This document shows, piece by piece, positions 1 through 4,495 of a stretch of DNA of 8,270 nt. The notes under the pieces were generated by a model. That model saw nothing but the letters and a program-made list of their open reading frames with translations, had not been told where the DNA came from and searched no databases. Both the position numbers and the translations under genes were made by a program. The DNA is from Thermoplasmata archaeon (GTDB taxonomy: Archaea; Thermoplasmatota; Thermoplasmata; Thermoplasmatales; Thermoplasmataceae): contig JAJYYD010000136.1 in NCBI GenBank assembly GCA_021801305.1, positions 1 through 8,270 of the forward strand, in the 5' to 3' direction. Positions within the stretch are counted from its first letter, which is position 1. Each line of letters starts with the position of its first letter.

Positions 1-178
1 AATCTGTCACGTCATAGCCATGTGTGCTTCCAGTTGTGCTTTTAAGGATGGGCGATGAATAGATTGAATCCACCCCCATTTTCTTGAGGAATGGAATCAA
101 TGGCAAAAGGTCCGAGAATTTGAAGCCGCTCCAGAACTGGATGCGGTACATTGAGGTGATCTGTGATTTAGCTGCCAT
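1..178 (-). CDS. treY: Maltooligosyltrehalose synthase, N-terminal part (runs off the left edge)
   Basis: TreY converts the reducing-end alpha-1,4 link of a maltooligosaccharide into an alpha,alpha-1,1 link, giving maltooligosyltrehalose; TreZ then releases trehalose. Only the first 59 codons are present. Translation from the ATG at 178 gives the hallmark start of a GH13 TreY: YRIQF at residues 11-15, a leucine-rich helix ending in a PFLKKMGV-like segment around 29-36, SSPIL at 41-45 and GSTHGYD at 50-56. These correspond to the first strand, helix and loop of the TreY barrel and are close to the family consensus (YRLQF, SPxL, GSTHGYDV). No Shine-Dalgarno sequence precedes the ATG; a TATA box 24 bases upstream supports this start and a leaderless message. 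The gene is divergent from the GH15 enzyme, which suggests a glucan/trehalose locus. Catalytic residues lie outside the window, so activity and intactness cannot be judged. Confidence 0.9.
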   Translation of the reverse strand, partial: MAAKSQITSMYRIQFWSGFKFSDLLPLIPFLKKMGVDSIYSSPILKSTTGSTHGYDVTD

Positions 179-198
179 TATTTATGAGTGGTATATTG

Positions 199-206
199 CT
201 TAAATA
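199..206 (-). promoter_or_regulatory. TATA box of treY
   Basis: Read on the minus strand this is TATTTAAG, centred about 24 bases before the treY ATG. That is the spacing expected for a leaderless archaeal transcript starting at or next to the start codon. No purine-rich Shine-Dalgarno site lies between box and ATG, which agrees. Seen in sequence; promoter activity is inferred. Confidence 0.6.
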
Positions 207-260
207 GTTCACTGGAAAAACAGTCATTAATTGTTTATGAAACACAGGTTCAGATGGATG

Positions 261-269
261 ATATAAATA
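261..269 (+). promoter_or_regulatory. Probable TATA box of the GH15 gene
   Basis: ATATAAATA is the best archaeal TATA match in the 146-base gap between treY and the GH15 gene. It is centred about 60 bases before the ATG at 325, so transcription would start near 290 and leave a leader of roughly 35 bases. A weaker box, TCTTTAA at 297-303, sits at leaderless distance from the same ATG and is the alternative. The near-identical octamers AAAACAGT at 217-224 and 285-292 flank this box and might be regulator sites, but they could be chance. Confidence 0.45.
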
Positions 270-307
270 AACCATGCTGGTCTGAAAACAGTAAAATCTT
301 TAACCTC

Positions 308-367
308 ATGGTCACTGACACTTCATGGTCAGATATCTCCCCATTGGTAACGGGAGAATACTTATAA
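308..367 (+). other. Possible upstream out-of-frame mini-ORF over the GH15 start
   Basis: An ATG at 308 opens a 19-codon frame ending in TAA at 365-367. It overlaps the start of the GH15 gene in another frame. The two start regions are a near duplication: ATGGTCA occurs at 308-314 and again at 325-331. The peptide has no recognisable character and is unlikely to be a functional protein. It matters only if the message starts near 290, because ribosomes would then meet this ATG before the real one. Confidence 0.2.
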
Positions 368-2268
368 ATTTCGACGCAGAGATGAATCTCATGGATTTTT
401 ATTTCTCCAGGAACCAGGGGGAGAACCATGCGGGTCATCCTTTCAAATTCGGGCTGGCAGTGAATAACAGGTTTACCTGGTCGGACAGCAAAATAATCCA
501 TGATATTGATTACCTTGATCATACAATGGTTGGGACATGGAAATTTTCCCATAACGGGGTGGATTTTGAAACATTTAATTTTGTTGACATATACGAGAAT
601 CTATACGCCAGGAGGATTACTGCCTACAACCCCACAAAAGATCCGGTTGACATTAAGTTTTATTTCAACCAGAATTTCAACATTTACGGGAATGACATCG
701 GTGATACAGCTTCATATATGCCCAAAATGAACGGTGTGCTGCATTACAAGGGCAGAAGGTATTTCCTGGCCTCCACGCTGGACAGCAAAGGGAACACGAT
801 GGATCAGTATGCGATGGGTATCAAGGATTTCATGGGCCTGGAGGGAAGCTGGAAAGATGCGGAGGACCTTGAACTCTCTGGAAATTCGGTTGCAATGGGT
901 TCCGTGGATTCCGTTATCAGGCACAGGATCAACCTTGAACCTGCCATGGGCATGGATGTCATATACTTCATTTCGGCAAATATGTCCCTTGAGGAGACTG
1001 CAACAAACTCCTCCTTACTGACTTTTGAAAACCTCAGGAGATTTGAGACCAGGACATCAAACTACTGGAGGCTATGGGCCGGAAAGCAGCCGATAAACCT
1101 TGAACCAAGACTTTCATCAATGTTCAGGAAGTCATTGTTCATACTCAGAAGCCACATGAGCGACAAGGGTGGCATTGTGGCCTCAAGTGACAGCGAAACC
1201 ATCAAGGCCAACAAGGACGGCTATTATTACGTATGGCCCAGGGATGCCGCAATTGCAGCTTATTCCCTCATTAGATCAAACCATTCGGGACCGGCAAGGA
1301 AATTCTTTGACTACTCCAGGAATCTTGTATCGGAGGAAGGCTACTTCTTCCACAAATACAGTCCGGACGGTGAGATAGCCAGCAGCTGGCTTCCCCAGGT
1401 CTACAAGGGTCAAACTATACTACCCATACAGCAGGACGAAACCGCACTGATGATTTGGGCAATGTGGAAGCATTACGAGAAAATCAATGATATTGAGTAC
1501 ATGGCGGATTTTTACGAGACTGTGGTGAAAAAATGTACAGAGTTCATAATGTCATTCAGGGACGAGAACGGGCTTCCAAGGGAATCTTTTGATCTATGGG
1601 AGGAGAGATACGGCGTTCATACGTTCACTATAGCAACATCATTTGCAGCGCTTATTTCAGCTTCAAAGTTTGCAAGAAAATTCGGTGATACTGATCTTTC
1701 ATCAAGGTATGAGGAAGCAGCAATGAAGATGAAGGCATCCTTTGAAGAGAAATTCTACAGCCCGGAAAAGGGATTCTACGCTCGGGCAATCATAAACGGA
1801 ATACCTGATTTCACCGTGGACAGCGCCATTATGTCACTGTACCTGTTTGGAGTGAAATCCGTTCATGATGAGAGAATGGCCTCTTCCATGAATATTCTTC
1901 TTGATCGGCTCTGGGTGAAAACTGTTGGAGGTATTGCCCGTTATGAGAACGACATTTACCAGAGAGTGAGGGACGACAGCACAATTCCGGGAAATCCCTG
2001 GATAATTACAACCCTGTGGGCAGCAGAATACTTCCTTATTTCTGGTGATGTCTTAAAAGCCAGGACCTACATTGACTGGGTCGTGGATCACAGCCAGCAT
2101 TCCGGAATCCTCCCGGAACAGGTAAACCCGTACAACGGCCTGCCCCTGTCTGTGTCTCCGCTTGTATGGAGTCATGCCCAGTTCATCATAACTATGCTTG
2201 ATTATGAAAAGGCAACCATGTCACTGCAGGAAAAAATGTTGCATGAATCCATAAGTTACCAGAATTGA
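325..2268 (+). CDS. GH15 glucoamylase (or trehalase), cytoplasmic-type
   Basis: A 647-residue glycoside hydrolase family 15 enzyme, expected to release glucose from the non-reducing ends of alpha-glucans with inversion. Residues 1 to about 250 form the N-terminal beta-sandwich typical of prokaryotic glucoamylases, opening with YLPIGNGRILINFD. Residues from about 260 to 640 form the (alpha/alpha)6 catalytic barrel. Visible motifs are YYYVWPRDAA (300-309; R306 and D307 bind substrate), QQDETALMIWAMWKHYE, SFDLWEERYG with E426 as the likely catalytic acid, and LPEQ with E598 as the likely catalytic base. Length is normal and both catalytic glutamates are present. There is no signal peptide, so it looks intracellular, although the acidophile relatives include enzymes found outside the cell. 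The ATG at 325 gives the usual family start; the upstream ATG at 308 is out of frame. Some archaeal GH15 proteins are trehalases, and the divergent treY gene makes that worth considering. The N-terminal sequence argues for glucoamylase. Confidence 0.9.
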   Translation: MVRYLPIGNGRILINFDAEMNLMDFYFSRNQGENHAGHPFKFGLAVNNRFTWSDSKIIHDIDYLDHTMVGTWKFSHNGVDFETFNFVDIYENLYARRITAYNPTKDPVDIKFYFNQNFNIYGNDIGDTASYMPKMNGVLHYKGRRYFLASTLDSKGNTMDQYAMGIKDFMGLEGSWKDAEDLELSGNSVAMGSVDSVIRHRINLEPAMGMDVIYFISANMSLEETATNSSLLTFENLRRFETRTSNYWRLWAGKQPINLEPRLSSMFRKSLFILRSHMSDKGGIVASSDSETIKANKDGYYYVWPRDAAIAAYSLIRSNHSGPARKFFDYSRNLVSEEGYFFHKYSPDGEIASSWLPQVYKGQTILPIQQDETALMIWAMWKHYEKINDIEYMADFYETVVKKCTEFIMSFRDENGLPRESFDLWEERYGVHTFTIATSFAALISASKFARKFGDTDLSSRYEEAAMKMKASFEEKFYSPEKGFYARAIINGIPDFTVDSAIMSLYLFGVKSVHDERMASSMNILLDRLWVKTVGGIARYENDIYQRVRDDSTIPGNPWIITTLWAAEYFLISGDVLKARTYIDWVVDHSQHSGILPEQVNPYNGLPLSVSPLVWSHAQFIITMLDYEKATMSLQEKMLHESISYQN

Positions 2269-2292
2269 TGTTGAATATTAGTGTTATCGGGG

Positions 2293-3696
2293 CTAACTGG
2301 AACCTGAGCCTTTATCTTCCTTTATTTCTTTCACGGACCTGCTTTTCCCGAACTCCCTGACCTTGCTGTAGAATGGAACATGCCTTCTTGATCTCCTCTT
2401 CTTTCCCATGCGCTCAAGCTCCAGTTTTATGAGGAAATAACCTATCCCTATGACAAGGATGAGTCCTGATACCTCCAGGCTGTAAAGGCCAAGAAAATAC
2501 AGTGTCATGATTATTGTTCCAATTCCAAGGAAAGGAACGAGAATAAAATATTTACCCAGTATCTTCCTGTGCGCAGTATTTACCTCACTGACCTTGTCCT
2601 TGATGTACCTCTGGTAAAATGCAGCAAAGTTGATTATAATATATGCTGTCAGGACGGATGCATTGGCTGCTTCCACTATTGTTACAAACGACACGAAAGT
2701 TATGAAAATTATGCCAAGAACTGCAGAGATTATTATGGCGTATACGGGAGTGGAGAACCTGTCAATCTTTGATATCTTTTCCGGGAGTTCATTATCCCTT
2801 GACATCGCAAACAGGACCCTGGAGGTACCAAGTATGCCGGTGAGGGTCACCCCTGCCGTGGCAGTGATCCCTCCCACTGCTATTATTATATCCAAGTATG
2901 GATTGTGAAGTGCAGAAATTCCAAGTGAAAGTGGTGAGGATGAGGAGGACAGGGATGAGGCTGGTATCAACCCTATGAGGACAATGGCAATCCCCACGTA
3001 CAGAAGCGACGATATCAGTATTGAATAGACTATTGCCCTTGGTATGGTCTTTTCCGGATCCTTCACTTCACCGCTTACTGTAGTGACCCTGGAAAACCCC
3101 GTGAATGCAAAGAATATGAGGGCAGCTCCGGAGAGTATTCCCCCGGATCCCTTGTTGAAGAATCCTGAAAAGTTGCCCGCATGAAAATCAGTTAGACCTG
3201 CAATTATGAAGACCACAAGGATTGCGACGTTCACTGCCACCAGGTATGCAATGGTTTTTGCCGAATTTTTGACACCGAAAATATTGAGGGAGGCAAATGC
3301 AACTATGGCGATTATGGCAAGATAAACAGTTGGAAAAGATGTATGGAAAAGGGCGTTGAAATATCCTCCAAGGCTGATGGCAACAGCAGAGATCGCGATG
3401 ATGTTCCCAAAGGTCCACATCCAGCCGGCAACGAAGCCGGAAAATGGATTGAGGGTCTCCTTTGCGTATTCATATGAACCGCCTTCTTTCTGGACGCGTG
3501 TGGCAATCTGCGAAAAACTGAGTCCTGTCAGCATTGCAACCATGGCTGATACAATGATGGCAATTATGAGAGCAGGGCCGGAATCAAATGCAGCAATTCC
3601 GATTATGACAAATATTCCCGCCCCTATTATGGCCCCCAGGTTGATTGTCAGCGCTTCCTTGAAACCAAGAACCCTTTTCAGGCCGCCGTCATCCAT
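2293..3696 (-). CDS. APC-family amino acid permease
   Basis: A 467-residue integral membrane carrier of the amino acid-polyamine-organocation (APC) superfamily, probably a proton-coupled amino acid symporter in the cytoplasmic membrane. The first membrane helix carries the unwound substrate-binding motif GAIIGAGIF (21-29). The conserved EGGSYEYA loop follows at 71-78. About twelve hydrophobic segments run to roughly residue 435, and the last 30 residues are a basic then acidic cytoplasmic tail. Length is typical and no break is visible. A short Ser-rich stretch interrupts an outside loop near residue 250. The gene lies 59 bases downstream of the copper regulator on the same strand, with its own TATA box, so it need not be part of the copper response. 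It converges on the GH15 gene with 24 bases between stop codons and no clear T-tract terminator. The substrate cannot be told from the sequence. Confidence 0.88.
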   Translation of the reverse strand: MDDGGLKRVLGFKEALTINLGAIIGAGIFVIIGIAAFDSGPALIIAIIVSAMVAMLTGLSFSQIATRVQKEGGSYEYAKETLNPFSGFVAGWMWTFGNIIAISAVAISLGGYFNALFHTSFPTVYLAIIAIVAFASLNIFGVKNSAKTIAYLVAVNVAILVVFIIAGLTDFHAGNFSGFFNKGSGGILSGAALIFFAFTGFSRVTTVSGEVKDPEKTIPRAIVYSILISSLLYVGIAIVLIGLIPASSLSSSSSPLSLGISALHNPYLDIIIAVGGITATAGVTLTGILGTSRVLFAMSRDNELPEKISKIDRFSTPVYAIIISAVLGIIFITFVSFVTIVEAANASVLTAYIIINFAAFYQRYIKDKVSEVNTAHRKILGKYFILVPFLGIGTIIMTLYFLGLYSLEVSGLILVIGIGYFLIKLELERMGKKRRSRRHVPFYSKVREFGKSRSVKEIKEDKGSGSS

Positions 3697-3717
3697 CTGG
3701 CAGTATTGTGCCTTACT

Positions 3718-3725
3718 ATTTTATT
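3718..3725 (-). promoter_or_regulatory. TATA box of the APC permease gene
   Basis: Minus-strand AATAAAAT is centred about 25 bases before the permease ATG, in the 59-base gap after the regulator stop codon. The spacing suits a leaderless message, and no Shine-Dalgarno site precedes the ATG. It implies that the permease can be transcribed independently of the regulator. Confidence 0.5.
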
Positions 3726-3755
3726 GATTGCAGTGAATGTTGTGGAATGTGCATG

Positions 3756-4274
3756 TCATTTCATTGCCTTGATCCTTTTTTCCAGGTTTTCCTCGCAGGA
3801 TGTGCAGCATACGTAGTAAAGGCTGTTTCCATGCTTCATCTTAACAGGGTCCGACGTGATTTCCCTTCCGCAGAAGTCGCATTTAATTCCCTGAAGATTT
3901 ACCAGTCCCGTGTTTCTTCTCCTTCCTGTGCTGATCTGGATTCTTTTCACCGGAATCCCTTCCAGATCGAATGAATCACTGAATGGAATTGTGATCAGGT
4001 GAGATCCGTCAAGAAGCTGGAAATCGTCAATGATTATGTCCTGGTCGATGCCGTCTATGCTTTCCAGTTCCACCAGCATAAGACGATCATTTTCCTGCCC
4101 GGTCTCGATGGTGAAACTCTTTATTATGCCTCTCCTGACCAGGGCAGATATCATCCTGTTTGCCGTGATCCTGCTTATTCCAAGGCTGCCGGCTATCTCG
4201 GTTATTGGAGTTCTGGAATCCTGCTTCAGGATTTTTATCATTTTGTATTCTTTTTCACCTAAGTCAATGCTCAT
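3756..4274 (-). CDS. copT: Copper-responsive regulator, AsnC-type HTH plus TRASH domain (CopT type)
   Basis: A 172-residue DNA-binding metal sensor of the archaeal CopT family (also called CopR). Residues about 8-54 form an Lrp/AsnC-like winged helix-turn-helix, with a clear ITEIAGSLGISRITANRMIS helix pair. Residues about 60-128 form a linking region without a recognisable family match. Residues 131-167 form a TRASH domain with C132-x2-C135 and C156-x3-C160, plus an extra C157, as candidate Cu(I) ligands. In Sulfolobus the homologue binds the copMA promoter on both sides of the TATA box, and copper alters that binding. The gene is divergent from copM-copA, as expected. The ATG at 4274 is preferred because AGAGGT lies seven bases upstream. 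A TTG at 4292 in the same frame would add six residues but would put that ribosome site inside the coding sequence. Family assignment is firm; repressor or activator role is not visible. Confidence 0.88.
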   Translation of the reverse strand: MSIDLGEKEYKMIKILKQDSRTPITEIAGSLGISRITANRMISALVRRGIIKSFTIETGQENDRLMLVELESIDGIDQDIIIDDFQLLDGSHLITIPFSDSFDLEGIPVKRIQISTGRRRNTGLVNLQGIKCDFCGREITSDPVKMKHGNSLYYVCCTSCEENLEKRIKAMK

Positions 4275-4280
4275 ATGAAT

Positions 4281-4286
4281 ACCTCT
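4281..4286 (-). promoter_or_regulatory. Shine-Dalgarno site deciding the regulator start
   Basis: Minus-strand AGAGGT lies seven bases before the ATG at 4274 and matches the archaeal anti-Shine-Dalgarno well. It favours that ATG over the in-frame TTG at 4292. It is the only strong ribosome site in the window, so the regulator appears to have a leadered message while most neighbours look leaderless. Confidence 0.6.
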
Positions 4287-4305
4287 TTTCAATATTTATT
4301 ATCAC

Positions 4306-4322
4306 TATGTCTAATCAACATA
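4306..4322. promoter_or_regulatory. Candidate regulator operator, inverted repeat
   Basis: TATGT (4306-4310) and ACATA (4318-4322) form an inverted repeat with a seven-base spacer. It overlaps the upstream edge of the shared TATA box, where the BRE element of copM would be. Size and symmetry suit a dimeric winged-helix regulator, and the place agrees with known binding of the Sulfolobus homologue upstream of its TATA-BRE. The region is AT-rich, so chance is a real alternative. Confidence 0.3.
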
Positions 4323-4328
4323 TAAATA
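4321..4328 (+). promoter_or_regulatory. TATA box of copM-copA, shared with the divergent regulator
   Basis: TATAAATA is centred 24-25 bases before the copM ATG, fitting a leaderless copMA message with no Shine-Dalgarno site. The complement, TATTTATA, can also serve the regulator on the minus strand. From there transcription would start near 4298 and leave a leader of about 24 bases that includes the AGAGGT ribosome site. A second minus-strand box, TAATAAAT at 4293-4300, could alternatively give a leaderless regulator message. Divergent use of one box would make the two transcripts compete. Confidence 0.6.
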
Positions 4329-4332
4329 CATA

Positions 4333-4346
4333 ACTTCAATGACTTC
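4333..4346. repeat. Short direct repeat at the copM transcription start
   Basis: ACTTC occurs at 4333-4337 and 4342-4346, a nine-base period, between the copM TATA box and its ATG. The second copy also pairs with GAAG at 4351-4354 across the start codon (CTTC, four bases, GAAG). It is a candidate second regulator site downstream of the TATA box; evidence is position and repetition only. Confidence 0.25.
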
Positions 4347-4348
4347 CT

Positions 4349-4489
4349 ATGAAGAAAAATATTGACCCGGTTTGTGGAATGGAAGGAAAAGACAGCATAA
4401 AAGCGGAATATAACGGGAAGACCTATTATTTCTGTGCCCAGGGATGCAAGGATCAGTTCCTGAAGAATCCTCTTAAATATACAAGATGA
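4349..4489 (+). CDS. copM: Small TRASH/YHS-domain copper chaperone (CopM type)
   Basis: A 46-residue protein that is almost nothing but one TRASH/YHS module: IDPVCGM at residues 5-11, GKTYYFCAQGC at 23-33 and a short basic end. C9, C29 and C33 are the likely Cu(I) ligands. In the archaeal cop clusters this partner is predicted to bind cytoplasmic Cu(I) and hand it to the exporter or the regulator. The ATG is placed by the leaderless-distance TATA box and by the family start. It lies upstream of copA in the same reading frame, with only TGA and two TCA codons before the copA GTG, so the two are surely co-transcribed. The module is clearly a sibling of the copA N-terminus: the DPVCGM coding stretch of 18 bases differs at three synonymous positions. 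It is short but has normal sequence character and a plausible promoter. Confidence 0.82.
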   Translation: MKKNIDPVCGMEGKDSIKAEYNGKTYYFCAQGCKDQFLKNPLKYTR

Positions 4490-4491
4490 TC
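4485..4491 (+). promoter_or_regulatory. Possible ribosome site for copA overlapping the copM stop
   Basis: GATGATC resembles the GGTGATC part of the extended archaeal Shine-Dalgarno consensus (six of seven) and ends four bases before the copA GTG. It contains the copM stop codon, so ribosomes finishing copM would be placed to restart on copA. This is a weak match and translational coupling is inferred. Confidence 0.3.
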
Positions 4492-4495
4492 ATCA

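Noticed and set aside
250..552. 100-codon minus-strand open frame over the GH15 start
   Set aside because: It lies opposite the conserved GH15 N-terminus, its protein has no recognisable character, and it would cover the GH15 promoter.
3356..3727. 123-codon plus-strand open frame opposite the permease N-terminus
   Set aside because: It is antisense to the conserved APC motifs and has no independent start signal.
4275..4292. TTG start for the regulator, adding six residues
   Set aside because: It would place the AGAGGT ribosome site inside the coding sequence; the ATG at 4274 has ideal spacing from that site and gives the usual family start.
4289..4365. Inverted AAATATTGA copies at 4289-4297 and 4357-4365 around the control region
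   Set aside because: The core AATATT is itself a palindrome and the region is AT-rich; one copy lies inside copM coding sequence, so this is more likely chance than an operator.
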